A stretch of DNA of 64,000 bases from JAYQKL01 sp049889415 (GTDB lineage: Bacteria > Pseudomonadota > Alphaproteobacteria > RS24). Shown in pieces: positions 34,631-44,677 of this stretch (within the stretch, counting starts at the first letter, position 1; each line of letters starts with the position of its first letter). Under the pieces are notes generated by a model. It was not told the DNA's origin, did not search any database, and saw only the letters and a list, made by a program, of their open reading frames with translations. The translations under genes and the position numbers were made by a program. The stretch spans positions 1 to 64,000 of the forward strand of contig JBMHDL010000009.1 in assembly GCA_049889415.1 (NCBI GenBank), written 5' to 3'.

Positions 34631-35842
34631 ATGGCAGATGTGAACAGGAAAAAATGGCGGACTCGAACCAACATGGTTCATGAGGCTGAGCCGCGTTCGC
34701 CCTTCGGGGAAACCAGCGAAGCACTCTACCTGACGTCCGGCTATGCCTATGACAATGCAGAACAGGCTGAAGCCAGGTTTTTGGGGGAAGACGGCGGGTA
34801 TCAATATTCACGTTTCGGAAATCCGACCGTCCGCAGTTTCGAACGTCGCATGCTGGCGCTTGAGACGGACGGCCTGGACAATGCCGAAGCCTATGACGCT
34901 CGCGCCACCGCAACCGGAATGGCCGCCGTCACCGCCGCCATGATGGGGTATCTGCAGGCGGGTGATCATGTCGTCTCGGCCAGAGCACTGTTTGGATCAT
35001 GCCGGTATATCGTGGAGACATTGCTGCCGCGTTTTGGCATAGAAACCACCTTGATCGACGGCTGCGACCCGGACGCCTGGGAACAGGCGGTGCAACCGAA
35101 CACCAAGTATTTTTTCCTGGAGACCCCAACCAATCCAGTTCTGGAACTGATTGATATTGCTCATGTCGCCGACATCGCCCGCCGCCACGGGGCTATGCTG
35201 GTGGTTGATAATGTGTTTGCCACCCCGGTGCTGCAAAAACCGTTGGCACTGGGTGCCGATATTGTCATTTATTCCGCCACCAAGCATATTGACGGACAGG
35301 GGCGCTGTCTCGGCGGTATCGTCATTGGCCCTCAGGAGTGGATCAATGAGCACATTACGACCTTTATCCGCCAGACCGGGCCGTCCCTCAGCCCGTTCAA
35401 CGCCTGGGTCATGCTGAAATCCCTGGAGACCCTCGAGTTGAGGGTCAACGCCCATGTGGACAATGCCGAAAAGCTGGCCGCAGCCTTGACGGAACATCCG
35501 AACGTCAAAACCGTCATATTTCCCGGCCATAAGGATCATCCGCAATTCGCCATTGCTGAGAAACAAATGTCACGTCCCGGCAATCTTATTGCGATTGAGG
35601 TTGAGGGCGGAAAACAAGGGGCGTTCAAGTTTGAAAACGCTCTGGAACTGGTGACGATTTCAAACAATTTGGGGGATGCGAAAACCCTGATCACGCATCC
35701 GGCGACGACGACGCATCAGAAACTGACTGAAGAGGCACGCGCCGAAGTCGGTATTTTCCCGGGAACCCTGCGGATTTCTGTCGGCCTGGAGGATGTGCAG
35801 GATTTAATAGATGACATGTATCAGGCACTTGATAATCTGTAA
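34631..35842 (+). CDS. metZ: O-succinylhomoserine sulfhydrylase
   Basis: PLP enzyme that makes homocysteine directly from O-succinylhomoserine and sulfide. The sequence YQYSRFGNPTV, ATGMAAVTAAMM and the PLP lysine in YSATKHIDGQGR identify a Cys/Met metabolism enzyme; DGQGRCLGG is typical of MetZ rather than of cystathionine beta-lyase. The 403-residue length fits. SAM-II control and the following terminator support a methionine role. It is read with apaG 23 bases downstream. Confidence 0.92.
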   Translation: MADVNRKKWRTRTNMVHEAEPRSPFGETSEALYLTSGYAYDNAEQAEARFLGEDGGYQYSRFGNPTVRSFERRMLALETDGLDNAEAYDARATATGMAAVTAAMMGYLQAGDHVVSARALFGSCRYIVETLLPRFGIETTLIDGCDPDAWEQAVQPNTKYFFLETPTNPVLELIDIAHVADIARRHGAMLVVDNVFATPVLQKPLALGADIVIYSATKHIDGQGRCLGGIVIGPQEWINEHITTFIRQTGPSLSPFNAWVMLKSLETLELRVNAHVDNAEKLAAALTEHPNVKTVIFPGHKDHPQFAIAEKQMSRPGNLIAIEVEGGKQGAFKFENALELVTISNNLGDAKTLITHPATTTHQKLTEEARAEVGIFPGTLRISVGLEDVQDLIDDMYQALDNL

Positions 35843-35865
35843 TTGACGCTTTTGGAGGCGACACC

Positions 35866-36258
35866 ATGTATGAAGCCATCACCCGCGACATCAAAATCTC
35901 CGTCGAAACAAAATTTATTGATGAGCAATCCGACCCGGATGAGAATTATTTCGTCTGGGCCTACCGTATCACGATTGAGAATCTCGGTCATGAAACCGTG
36001 CAGCTCATCTCCCGCCACTGGCGCATCACCGACGCACTCGGCCGCCTGCAGGAGGTCAAAGGCGACGGAGTCATAGGTGAACAGCCGGTCATCGCTCCGG
36101 GAGACAGTTTCACTTATTCCTCCGGCACGCCCCTGAACACGGCCAGCGGGTTCATGGTCGGCACCTATCAGATGCACACCGAGGACGGCAGCCGGTTTGA
36201 CGCTGATGTACCCGGCTTCTCCCTCGACAGCCCGCATGGACAAAAAGTGATGCACTGA
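35866..36258 (+). CDS. apaG: ApaG domain protein
   Basis: Fibronectin-III-like protein of 130 residues, linked in enterobacteria to Co2+/Mg2+ homeostasis. The family signature is complete: YFVWAYRITIENLG, QLISRHWRITDA, EVKGDGVIGEQPVI, and FTYSSGTPLNTASGFMVGTY. It follows metZ closely and precedes trkH by 2 bases, so it is likely in one unit with both. Confidence 0.94.
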   Translation: MYEAITRDIKISVETKFIDEQSDPDENYFVWAYRITIENLGHETVQLISRHWRITDALGRLQEVKGDGVIGEQPVIAPGDSFTYSSGTPLNTASGFMVGTYQMHTEDGSRFDADVPGFSLDSPHGQKVMH

Positions 36259-36260
36259 CC

Positions 36261-37709
36261 ATGCAGGACTTCCGCCCCGTTTTTTTCATCATTGGTGTCC
36301 TGCTGGCGGCCTTGTCAGCCAGCATGCTGGTTCCGGCCGGCCTTGACTTTGTCTCAGGCGATGAAAATTGGAAAAGCTTTATTGCAGCTGCGGCTATGAC
36401 CGGTTTTTTTGCCGGCATTCTGGTCCTCACCAGTCGCGGCGACATAACGGTGTTAAACGTCCAGCAGGCTTTTGCCCTGACCAGCTGGTCCTGGATCAGC
36501 CTGACCGCCTTCGCTGCCCTGCCATTCTGCCTCGGGGGGCTTCAATTAAGCTATACAGACGGGTTTTTTGAAGCCATGTCCGGACTATCCACAACCGGAG
36601 CGACCGTCATCGACAATCTGGCGGGCACGTCAAAGGGATTGCTGATGTGGCGGGCTTTACTGCAATGGTTCGGTGGCATCGGTATCATTGTCATGGCGAT
36701 TGCCGTTCTGCCCCTTCTAAATGTCGGCGGGATGCAGCTTTTCCGGATCGAATCCTCCGACAATTCCGAGAAAATACTGCCCCGTGCGACTGAGATTGCC
36801 GGTTCCATTGCCCGGATTTATCTTGGGATAACCCTCGCCTGCGCCGTCGGTTACCTGCTTGCCGGCATGTCTGGCTTCGACGCCATTGCCCATGCCATGA
36901 CAACCATCGCCACCGGCGGCTTTTCAACCATGGACAACTCGATTGCCGCCTTTGACTCGGCCATCATCGATTGGGTTGCCATCCTGTTCATGATTGCCTC
37001 CAGCCTGCCATTTGCCATATATCTGCAAGCCGTCCACAGCAACCGCCTGCCCCTGTTTCAAGATGCGCAAGTGCGCACATTCGCCGCCTTACTGCTCGGA
37101 CTGGTCGGCACAATCTGGGCCTATCGTCTGCTCAGCAGTGATGTCGGGGCGTTGCGCGCACTGCGGGAGGTGTTCTTCAACGTCACTTCCGTGCTGACCG
37201 GGACAGGCTATGTCACTTCCGATTTTGATCAATGGGGAACTCTGCCACTCGGATTGTTCTTCCTTATGGCCTTTATCGGCGGATGTGCCGGCTCGACGGC
37301 CTGCGGTCTCAAAGTGTTCCGTTTCCAGCTCATATTAAAGGCTGGCATTCGTTCCGTCCGACAATTGGTTCATCCCAACGGCATTTTCGCATTGCGGTAT
37401 AATGGACGTCCAGTCAATGATGATGTCGCAGAGTCTGTGCTGACCTTCGCCATCACCTATTTCATTCTGTTTGTCCTCATTGCCTGCGGGTTGGGTGTTT
37501 TCGGCATTGATGTCATGACGGCCTTGTCGGCAAGCGCCTCAACAATCTCCAATCTCGGGCCCGGCCTCGGAGAAACCATCGGGCCGGCAGGCAATTACGC
37601 AAGCCTGCCGGAGGGGGCGAAATGGGTATTGTGCCTGGCCATGTTGTTGGGACGGCTGGAATTGTTCACCCTGCTGGTGATGCTGACACCGGCTTTCTGG
37701 CGCCGTTAA
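36261..37709 (+). CDS. trkH: Trk-type potassium transporter membrane subunit
   Basis: Multi-pass K+ channel-like protein of the TrkH/KtrB family. The four pore loops with selectivity glycines are visible in SGLSTTGATV, ATGGFSTMDN, LTGTGYVTSDF and SNLGPGLGETIGPAGNY. WRALLQWFGGIGIIVMA is also typical. It needs a TrkA-type regulatory subunit, which is not in the window. Two bases separate it from apaG. The 3' end overlaps the convergent RND gene by 4 bases. Confidence 0.93.
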   Translation: MQDFRPVFFIIGVLLAALSASMLVPAGLDFVSGDENWKSFIAAAAMTGFFAGILVLTSRGDITVLNVQQAFALTSWSWISLTAFAALPFCLGGLQLSYTDGFFEAMSGLSTTGATVIDNLAGTSKGLLMWRALLQWFGGIGIIVMAIAVLPLLNVGGMQLFRIESSDNSEKILPRATEIAGSIARIYLGITLACAVGYLLAGMSGFDAIAHAMTTIATGGFSTMDNSIAAFDSAIIDWVAILFMIASSLPFAIYLQAVHSNRLPLFQDAQVRTFAALLLGLVGTIWAYRLLSSDVGALRALREVFFNVTSVLTGTGYVTSDFDQWGTLPLGLFFLMAFIGGCAGSTACGLKVFRFQLILKAGIRSVRQLVHPNGIFALRYNGRPVNDDVAESVLTFAITYFILFVLIACGLGVFGIDVMTALSASASTISNLGPGLGETIGPAGNYASLPEGAKWVLCLAMLLGRLELFTLLVMLTPAFWRR

Positions 37710-40700
37710 GCAGCCGATGAGGCATCGCTCTTTGAACGTCTACTGTTGTGGAGCTTGACCCGGAAATCTTCCTGTATGCCCAGGATTGCCGGCAAAACCA
37801 ACAACACCAAGAAAGAGGCGGAGGCCAGTCCCCATGCCATGGTAATGGCAATCGGCATAATATATTGGGCCTGTACACTGGTTTCAAAAAGCATCGGCAC
37901 CAGACCGACCACGGTGGTGGCGGATGTCAGGACAACCGGCCGCAGACGATCCGTAACGCCTTGAATAACCGCCTCGCGCAAGGCGACACCCTCCGCCTGC
38001 AACTCCTCAATCCGTGTGATCAGAATGATCGAGTTATTGACCAGAATGCCGGACAAGCCGAGCAGGGAAATCAGGCTGAGGAAACTCAAAGGCGTGCCTT
38101 GCACAAAATGGCCGAACACGGCCCCAATAAGACCGAATGGGATAATCGACATGATGACAATTGGACGGGAATAGCTGGCGAAAACCAGCGCCAAGATCAT
38201 ATAGATCGTTCCGAGGGCAATCAGCAGACCACCCATGAAGCCCCTGAAAAACTTGCTCAACTCTTCCGCCCGTCTTGAAACCCGCTCCTCCACACCATTG
38301 CGCTTGAGTATCTCATCAAGCTTAGTCTCGCGGATTTCCTGGGACAAGGCTTCCGGGTTTTGGGAGTCAACATTGTAATTTGCCGTCACGCGTACCTCAC
38401 GCCCGGAAGGTCCGCGGCGGATGGTTGCAAATCCGGGTTTTTCCTCAATGCTGACCACTTCGGGCAACGTAATGTATCGCGGCGGGTTGCTGCCGGGGAT
38501 GACCAGATAGAAATCGTCAAGATTTTGGGCCCCGGCATCCCTGGGGTATTGGACTTTGATGGTGACTTCCGTATCATCCCGGGTGAAGCGACGTGCAATC
38601 ACCCCCTCAAAGGCATTGCGCAATTGCAGCCCGACATTCTGATTTGTGAAGCCCAACGCCGCACCGCGTTCATTGACCTCGATCAGCAACTCCTGGCGGC
38701 CATATTTCAAAGTGTCATTGACGGTCTGCACTCCGGGATAAAGACGCAGCGCGTCTTTCAGTTCTTCCGCTGCGCGTTTCAAATTCGCCGGGTCATCACC
38801 GACCAGGGTGAAATCAATCGGCGCCCCGGCAAATTCATCAATCGCCTCACCCACATTGATGTCGCGGACACCGGCAATGCTCGGAATGTTTTTCTCAAAC
38901 GCGCTGATAAAGGTTCGGGTGCGGACATCACGTGCTTCACTGGGGGTCAGTTCAATCTGGACCGTCGCCAGATTATTGCCTCGCGATTTGTCGGCCTGAC
39001 CGAGAATAGTATAGCTTTGATTGATCAAAGACGGCCCGTCGCCGCGCAGTTCCAGATCCGTTTTGTACATGGCCTGCTCGACCAGAAACATGCCTTTTTC
39101 GGTCTGGGCCTTGGGTGTACCGGGCTGGAACCTGATATAGGCGCTCAACCGCTCCTCTTCAGGAGCCGGGAAAAAGCTGAAGGTCACCCAGCCGCTGACA
39201 ATCAATCCAAAGATGACAATCAAAACCCCGAAAGCGGCACTCAGGGTTGTATAACGGTTGTCAAACGCACGCCCGGCAATCTTGGGAAACGTATTGGTCT
39301 TGAAATCGTCGAACTTGTCCCTGAATTTCCGCCGGATACCCTTTGCCTGACCCTGGGGAAAGGATAAGGCATGGGCCATATGCGACGGCAGGATAAAGTA
39401 ACATTCCAGCAGGCTGGCAATCAGGACAATGCTGACCACCGTCGGCAATGTGGCGGACATCGCTCCGAAACTGCCGCCAATTAGCAGAATCGGCAAAAAC
39501 GCAGCCAATGTCGTTAGACCCGCGGCAAAAATCGGCTTGGCCATGCGCAAAGCACCCTGCTCCGCAGCCTCTTCAGGCGTCACCCCGCCTTTGGCATAGA
39601 CCGCACTGGAATATTCCCCGACCACAATCGCATCATCCACAATAACCCCCAGCATCATGATGAAGGCAAACATGGACAGCATATTGATGGTCTGGTCAAA
39701 TGCGTCAAACAGGCTCAGGGCCATCATAATCGCAATCGGAATGCCCATGGCGACCCAGATTGCCACCCTTAAATTCAGGAACAGAAACAGGATCAGCATA
39801 ACAAGAATGAAGCCGCCTGTGCCGTTGCGGACAATAACGCCGATGCGCTGATTGATTTTTTCGGCGGTGATGTTGTACACGCTCAGTTCCATGCCCCGCG
39901 GCAGGTTGGCCCTGACCCCGTCCACATACGCCCTGACGGTTTCCAAAGACTGCAGGGCATCCGTGGAACCGGTGCGGAAGACACTCATCTGCACCGCAGA
40001 CTGCCCCTGTTTGAACGCAACAGGTTGGTCAACATCGAAATTCTCATAGACTTTGGCAACATCCGACACCAGAACACGATCTCCGGCAGGGCCCGTGCGG
40101 ACCTCGATTTCGGCGATTTCCTCAGCGGTTTTGACCAGACCGACCGAGCGCACCTGCCGTTCGCGCTCGCCACGCACCAGACCACCGGGCAAATCCTGCG
40201 CCGACTGACGGATGGCACCGGCAATATGCTCCGGCGTCAAATCATAGCGCCGGGTCATTTCAGATTTGGTCTCAACCCAAATTTCCTGATCCCGCACACC
40301 CCTGAAATCAACTTTTGCAATACCCCGGTCCAAGAGATCATTTCTGATTTTTTTCGCCTGCTCAACCACGGTCCGCTCCTCATAGGGGCCAAAGAGCAAC
40401 ATCGCAACAACCGGTTCATAGGGCACATATTGCTGGATAATCGGGCGTTCAATCTCTTTCGGCAGGGTCGTGATCTGGTCAACGGCGGACTCAACGTCCG
40501 ATTTCGCCTTGGACATGTCCCATTCAGACGCAAACTCAATATTGAACAGGGCAATGCCGTCTGACGAGGTGGCGGAGAAATTCTGGGCCCCCTCGACCAG
40601 CCTCAAACTGCTCTGTAATGGGTCAACAATGTTAAGGTCAACATCCTCGGCACTGGCACCTGGCCAAACAATGGAAACGGAGACCACTTCCACCTCAAAA

Positions 40701-40873
40701 TCGGGGAAAAATTGCCTGTTGACCTGATTCATGCCGTAAATGCCCATGGCAATGGCGAAAATCATGAACAAATTGGCGGCATTCCGGTGACGCACCATAA
40801 TCCTGACCAGCGTTGCGAAAAACCCCGCAGGGGCGGCGGTCGCCTCAGGTCCGGCGCTCGTGGTTTCAGACAT
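37706..40873 (-). CDS. RND efflux transporter, inner-membrane permease
   Basis: Proton-driven pump subunit of the AcrB/MexB class with 12 transmembrane helices and two large periplasmic loops. The N-terminus has VNRQFFPDFEVEVVSVSIVWPG and DVDLNIVDPLQ. TM4 has FAFIMMLGVIVDDAIVVGEYSSAVY with the proton-relay aspartates in VIVDDAIVV. Later blocks are LSFLSLISLLGLSGILVNNSIIL and VQAQYIMPIAITMAWGLAS. It sits 2 bases after its adaptor gene. The substrate class (drug, metal or lipid) is not clear. No outer-membrane TolC-type gene is near. Confidence 0.93.
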   Translation of the reverse strand: MSETTSAGPEATAAPAGFFATLVRIMVRHRNAANLFMIFAIAMGIYGMNQVNRQFFPDFEVEVVSVSIVWPGASAEDVDLNIVDPLQSSLRLVEGAQNFSATSSDGIALFNIEFASEWDMSKAKSDVESAVDQITTLPKEIERPIIQQYVPYEPVVAMLLFGPYEERTVVEQAKKIRNDLLDRGIAKVDFRGVRDQEIWVETKSEMTRRYDLTPEHIAGAIRQSAQDLPGGLVRGERERQVRSVGLVKTAEEIAEIEVRTGPAGDRVLVSDVAKVYENFDVDQPVAFKQGQSAVQMSVFRTGSTDALQSLETVRAYVDGVRANLPRGMELSVYNITAEKINQRIGVIVRNGTGGFILVMLILFLFLNLRVAIWVAMGIPIAIMMALSLFDAFDQTINMLSMFAFIMMLGVIVDDAIVVGEYSSAVYAKGGVTPEEAAEQGALRMAKPIFAAGLTTLAAFLPILLIGGSFGAMSATLPTVVSIVLIASLLECYFILPSHMAHALSFPQGQAKGIRRKFRDKFDDFKTNTFPKIAGRAFDNRYTTLSAAFGVLIVIFGLIVSGWVTFSFFPAPEEERLSAYIRFQPGTPKAQTEKGMFLVEQAMYKTDLELRGDGPSLINQSYTILGQADKSRGNNLATVQIELTPSEARDVRTRTFISAFEKNIPSIAGVRDINVGEAIDEFAGAPIDFTLVGDDPANLKRAAEELKDALRLYPGVQTVNDTLKYGRQELLIEVNERGAALGFTNQNVGLQLRNAFEGVIARRFTRDDTEVTIKVQYPRDAGAQNLDDFYLVIPGSNPPRYITLPEVVSIEEKPGFATIRRGPSGREVRVTANYNVDSQNPEALSQEIRETKLDEILKRNGVEERVSRRAEELSKFFRGFMGGLLIALGTIYMILALVFASYSRPIVIMSIIPFGLIGAVFGHFVQGTPLSFLSLISLLGLSGILVNNSIILITRIEELQAEGVALREAVIQGVTDRLRPVVLTSATTVVGLVPMLFETSVQAQYIMPIAITMAWGLASASFLVLLVLPAILGIQEDFRVKLHNSRRSKSDASSAA

Positions 40874-40875
40874 GG

Positions 40876-42060
40876 CTATTTCACCTCGACGAGCAGGCCG
40901 CTGGAAATCTCACTGAAACGGGTCAACAGAACCTGATCACCATCCTGCAGGCCGGCGGTTATGTATGCCTTGTCATCGGAGCGCAGAAAAACATCCGCCT
41001 GACGCAATTCCAGGCGGCTGTCCCTGACCACAAAAAGCTGGTCATTGGAGTCGAGTGCATCAACCGGAATGACTGTCGCACGGTCAAGGTCAGGAAGTTC
41101 CAGAAAAACCCTGACAAAAGCGCCGCCACGCAAAACCCTGGCATCGTTTTGGGTGATGTCGGCATAAACATCAACACCGCGCGTGCGTTGATCAATCAGG
41201 GCACCGACACGACGCACTTTGCCGTCATATTCAAATTCTTTGTTCCCGACCGTCCAGATCGCCTTGACGGGCTGGTCGACAATATCGCTGCCGGCACTGA
41301 GCAAGGATCCATATTCAGCGTCGGATAGATTGAACCGCAACTGATAATTGCTGGCATCACTCAAATGGGCAACAAAATCGTTCGGGCTGACAAACCGCCC
41401 TTCGCGGGCATTTACACGACTGACATAAGCGTCAAACGGTGCCGTCACCCGGGTGTTTTCCAGATCCCGTCTGGCGCGACGCACAACAATTTCCAACCTG
41501 TCATGGCTGCCTTTTTTGATCAGGTAGTCAGCGTTCCGGTCATCCAGATATTTCTTGGCGACCGTGCCTTTCTCAAACAGTTTCTGTGCTCGCTCATAAT
41601 CGGTTTTGCTGGTCATATAGGCGGCTTTGGCACCGAGCAATTGAGCCTCAGCTTCCGCCAGTGCATTTTCATAATTGAACGGATCAATGGTCAAAAGGGT
41701 TTCACCTTTTTTGACAAACGCCCCTTCCTCCAGACCTGGGGCCACCGAAATCACTTCCCCGGAAACCAACGTCCGCAGATCAATCTCTCGGGCCGCAACA
41801 ATTTCCCCGAAGGCGTTTAAAACCGGCTTTAGGGACGAATAAGTGACTTTATGGACACTGACTGGCCAGGCCTTTTCCGCCGGCTCAAAGGGTTTGGTCT
41901 GTGGTTTTGAAACAATCATCACCACAAAAATGAAAACGGCAGACAAAATGATTTTCGCAGGCAAGCGGGCCGTGCGGGGCAAAAACCCCGTCAAAACACC
42001 GAGAATACGCTCAAGGCCGACGATCAGGGTATAAAAAAGTTTTTTGAAAAAATCCAACAC
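40876..42060 (-). CDS. RND efflux transporter, periplasmic adaptor
   Basis: Membrane-fusion protein that joins the pump to an outer-membrane channel. It has one N-terminal membrane anchor (about residues 35-50), no lipobox, the lipoyl-like hairpin with LRTLVSGEVISVAPGLEEG and VKKGETLLTIDPFNYENALAEAEAQL (in parts), a coiled-coil of Ala/Lys/Glu, and a beta-barrel block APFDAYVSRVNAREGRFV. The pump gene follows after 2 bases. Start 42060 is the only good one. The adaptor is the first gene of this two-gene operon. Confidence 0.92.
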   Translation of the reverse strand: MLDFFKKLFYTLIVGLERILGVLTGFLPRTARLPAKIILSAVFIFVVMIVSKPQTKPFEPAEKAWPVSVHKVTYSSLKPVLNAFGEIVAAREIDLRTLVSGEVISVAPGLEEGAFVKKGETLLTIDPFNYENALAEAEAQLLGAKAAYMTSKTDYERAQKLFEKGTVAKKYLDDRNADYLIKKGSHDRLEIVVRRARRDLENTRVTAPFDAYVSRVNAREGRFVSPNDFVAHLSDASNYQLRFNLSDAEYGSLLSAGSDIVDQPVKAIWTVGNKEFEYDGKVRRVGALIDQRTRGVDVYADITQNDARVLRGGAFVRVFLELPDLDRATVIPVDALDSNDQLFVVRDSRLELRQADVFLRSDDKAYITAGLQDGDQVLLTRFSEISSGLLVEVK

Positions 42061-42123
42061 AGCACATTCCTGTTCTTGCTGGTCTATATAACGTTTTTAA
42101 GATGGAATCCCAGTCAGATTTTT

Positions 42124-42726
42124 TTAAAAAACAATGTTTTGCCGACGCAAATAAACTTCCATGCGGCGATCAAAATCCGTACTCAGCCTCTGAATAACAA
42201 GAAAGCGTCCGGCATCAAGCTCATTCAGGCTGATGGCGCCCTCGCGGTTCAATACAGCCCGCGCCTCGATCATATTCTCAAGCAGGGTCCCGTTGTGCAG
42301 TCTGATCTGAGTCTGGACTTTCAAAATACCCTGCAGGCTCACCTGTTCGGAGTCAACCAGAAGACCCGGCACTTTGGAACGGTTTTCCGTAATTCCGGCC
42401 GCCATCAGGGTGAAGGTCACGCTGATGCCGTCCGGCCCTCCATTGCCCTGGAAGCGTCCCCCGAAAGGCAAACGGTCGCGGACCCAATTTTGGACAATTG
42501 AAACAGGGTCTGATGTTGCCCCTTCCGGACGGTTAATGCCCGGCGCATAACGGATTTCAGGCGGCGCCGCCCGCCAATTGAGTTGTGGCAGATGCGCAAA
42601 AGTTTGTGTCTGGACAGGCGGGGACGGCGGCGCGATGGTGCAGGCCATGCACACCAGAAGCAGTCCGAGGGCGAGCATCTGTTTTGCATTTTTTTGAACT
42701 GCGTCGGTCATGGTCGATAACGGCAT
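42124..42726 (-). CDS. Putative lipoprotein of unknown function
   Basis: A 200-residue protein starting MPLSTMTDAVQKN with a hydrophobic segment (ALGLLLVCMAC) ending in Cys, a weak lipobox. The mature part starts PPSPPVQTQ and has no domain I recognise; it includes LNWRAAPPEIRYAPGINRP and ends YLRRQNIVF. The start 42726 follows AGGAAGGGGACGCA. It is downstream of hslO by 45 bases and may be co-transcribed with it. Lipidation is inferred and not certain. Confidence 0.6.
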   Translation of the reverse strand: MPLSTMTDAVQKNAKQMLALGLLLVCMACTIAPPSPPVQTQTFAHLPQLNWRAAPPEIRYAPGINRPEGATSDPVSIVQNWVRDRLPFGGRFQGNGGPDGISVTFTLMAAGITENRSKVPGLLVDSEQVSLQGILKVQTQIRLHNGTLLENMIEARAVLNREGAISLNELDAGRFLVIQRLSTDFDRRMEVYLRRQNIVF

Positions 42727-42771
42727 TGCGTCCCCTTCCTGTTCCGGCGCGTGCACCGGCACTTGTGAAGG

Positions 42772-43704
42772 TCAGCTTAATGTGACAAAGGCAGACGGGT
42801 CAAAAACATATTGTTCACTACAAAATTCACACACAACCTTAATCATACCGTCTTCCAGCATGTCATGGATTTCCTCATCCGAGAAGGTTTGGATGATGCG
42901 TTCAATCCGGTCCTGCGCACAGTTGCAGGCAAAACGAACATTGATTGAGTCGAAAACCCGCACACCGTCTTCGTTGAAAAGGCGGAAGGCGAGCATTTCA
43001 GGCCCCAATACCGGGTCCAGCAACTCATCCGTTTCGGTCGTTTCGAGCAGGCTCGTCAGCCGGCGCCAGTCATCCTCAGTGCAGTTTCCAGCGCCTGCGG
43101 TCGTTATAGTCGGCAGGTCATCACGCCAGCCCCCCTCCTGTGCGGTTTGCTGTAACAAAATCCCGCCGGCACGCCAGACAGCTACACCGTTGGGAGCCTC
43201 GGTTTTTTCAGCCGCGAGTTTGAGCCGCGTCTCAATCTGTTCAGACTGTTCAAAATACATATGCGCGGCATCGCTTAAACTGCCCTCAAGCGGCACGACT
43301 CCCTGATAATTTTCCATATCCGCGCCCTGATCTACGGTAAAGGCGATGTGACCCCTGCCCATCAGAATGTGCTGACTGGGGTTTTTTCCGTACATGGACA
43401 GCTTGTCCTGATCAATTTTCGCATAGGCGCGGATTTCACCGCTGGTCTGCATATCGCAGATTAGCATCGGCACCGGCCCGTCGCTTTGGGTCTGGACGAC
43501 AAAGCGACCGTCAAATTTCAGGGATGAGCCGAGCATGACTGTCAGCACCATGGCCTGGGCCAGAAGCTGGGCGACCGGTTCCGGATAATCATGGCGCGAA
43601 AGTATCGTGTCGATTTCTCCGCCAAGTCTGACGATGCGCCCCTGTACATCCAGCCCTTCAATCTTGAAAGGCATGGCGGAATTATCGGAAATTGTCTGGG
43701 TCAT
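42772..43704 (-). CDS. hslO: Redox-regulated chaperone Hsp33
   Basis: Cytosolic holdase activated by oxidation. The zinc-binding cysteines are in RFACNCAQDR and KVVCEFCSEQYVFD, the CxC and CxxC pairs of the C-terminal redox switch. Further family text is GRFVVQTQSDGPVPMLICDM and GEIRAYAKIDQDK with MENYQGVVPLEGS. The 310-residue length is normal. Its start is 34 bases after argF, so it shares the argDF transcript. Confidence 0.95.
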   Translation of the reverse strand: MTQTISDNSAMPFKIEGLDVQGRIVRLGGEIDTILSRHDYPEPVAQLLAQAMVLTVMLGSSLKFDGRFVVQTQSDGPVPMLICDMQTSGEIRAYAKIDQDKLSMYGKNPSQHILMGRGHIAFTVDQGADMENYQGVVPLEGSLSDAAHMYFEQSEQIETRLKLAAEKTEAPNGVAVWRAGGILLQQTAQEGGWRDDLPTITTAGAGNCTEDDWRRLTSLLETTETDELLDPVLGPEMLAFRLFNEDGVRVFDSINVRFACNCAQDRIERIIQTFSDEEIHDMLEDGMIKVVCEFCSEQYVFDPSAFVTLS

Positions 43705-43738
43705 GCACTTACTTTACCGTCTTCAGGATTGATCGTTG

Positions 43739-44677
43739 TCAGGCTCTGCCGAGACACCAGTTCAAAATAGCTTTTTGGGCATGGTTACGGTTCGCCGCCT
43801 CGTCAAAAACCACTGATGCCGGGCCATCAATCACATCCGCTGTGACCTCATTGCCCCGATATGCCGGCAGGCAATGCATGAAAATGGCGTCATCACCCAA
43901 ATCCATCAACTCCCGTGTTACCTGATAAGGCGCGAATGCTTCGGCCCGTTTTGCCGCCGTTTCAGGGTCATCCGACATGGATACCCAGCAATCCGCATTG
44001 ATTGCCGACGCACCGCGGGCAGCCGCTGCGGCATCTGAGTCCACCGTAATTTTGGCGCCTTTGGACACCGCCCAGTCAACCACGTCTTCCGGTGGCCGAA
44101 ACGCATCCGCCACCGCCAGGTGCAGTTCGAACCCCAACAGGGCCGCCGCATGCACCCAGGAAACGGCCACATTATTGCCGTCTCCCATCCAAGCGATTTT
44201 ATGCCCCTCAATCGGCCCGCGATGCTCCTCAAACGTCATGATGTCGGCGATGATCTGACAGGGATGGGAAAACGCCGTCAATCCGTTAATGACCGGAATG
44301 GAAGCATATTTCGCCAGTTCCAGAATGTTTTCATGCGGCCCGGTCCGCACCATCATGGCATCCACATAACCTGACAAAACCTGCGCCGTATCCGACAAAG
44401 GCTCGCCACGTCCCAACTGCATATCGCTTTGATTCAGCACGAGGCTTTGTCCGCCCAGCTGACGCATCGCGAGGTCAAAGGATACCCGCGTCCGCGTTGA
44501 CGGCTTGTCAAAAACCATGGCCAGCAGGTGACCCTGCAACGGCGCGTCTGCATCAACAGCACCATGAGGCCATCCGGCACGTTTTTTCTTACGGGCATGC
44601 GCCGCATCCAGAATGCCTCTGACATCCTGCGGGCTGAGATCCGACAAATCCAGAAAATGTCTGATAGTATCCGTCAT
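43739..44677 (-). CDS. argF: Ornithine carbamoyltransferase
   Basis: Makes citrulline from ornithine and carbamoyl phosphate. The carbamoyl-phosphate motif KPSTRTRVSFD, the MVRTGPHEN segment, HPCQIIADIMT, and HCLPAYRGNEV with its catalytic Cys are all present. The usual DxxxSMG motif appears as WVSMSDD. 312 residues. It overlaps the argD stop by four bases, so it is coupled with argD in an arginine operon. Confidence 0.95.
   Translation of the reverse strand: MTDTIRHFLDLSDLSPQDVRGILDAAHARKKKRAGWPHGAVDADAPLQGHLLAMVFDKPSTRTRVSFDLAMRQLGGQSLVLNQSDMQLGRGEPLSDTAQVLSGYVDAMMVRTGPHENILELAKYASIPVINGLTAFSHPCQIIADIMTFEEHRGPIEGHKIAWMGDGNNVAVSWVHAAALLGFELHLAVADAFRPPEDVVDWAVSKGAKITVDSDAAAAARGASAINADCWVSMSDDPETAAKRAEAFAPYQVTRELMDLGDDAIFMHCLPAYRGNEVTADVIDGPASVVFDEAANRNHAQKAILNWCLGRA

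Noticed and set aside
38360..39367. 335-codon plus-strand frame inside the RND permease gene
   Set aside because: Antisense to a well-supported pump gene; composition is that of a complementary frame and no domain is seen.
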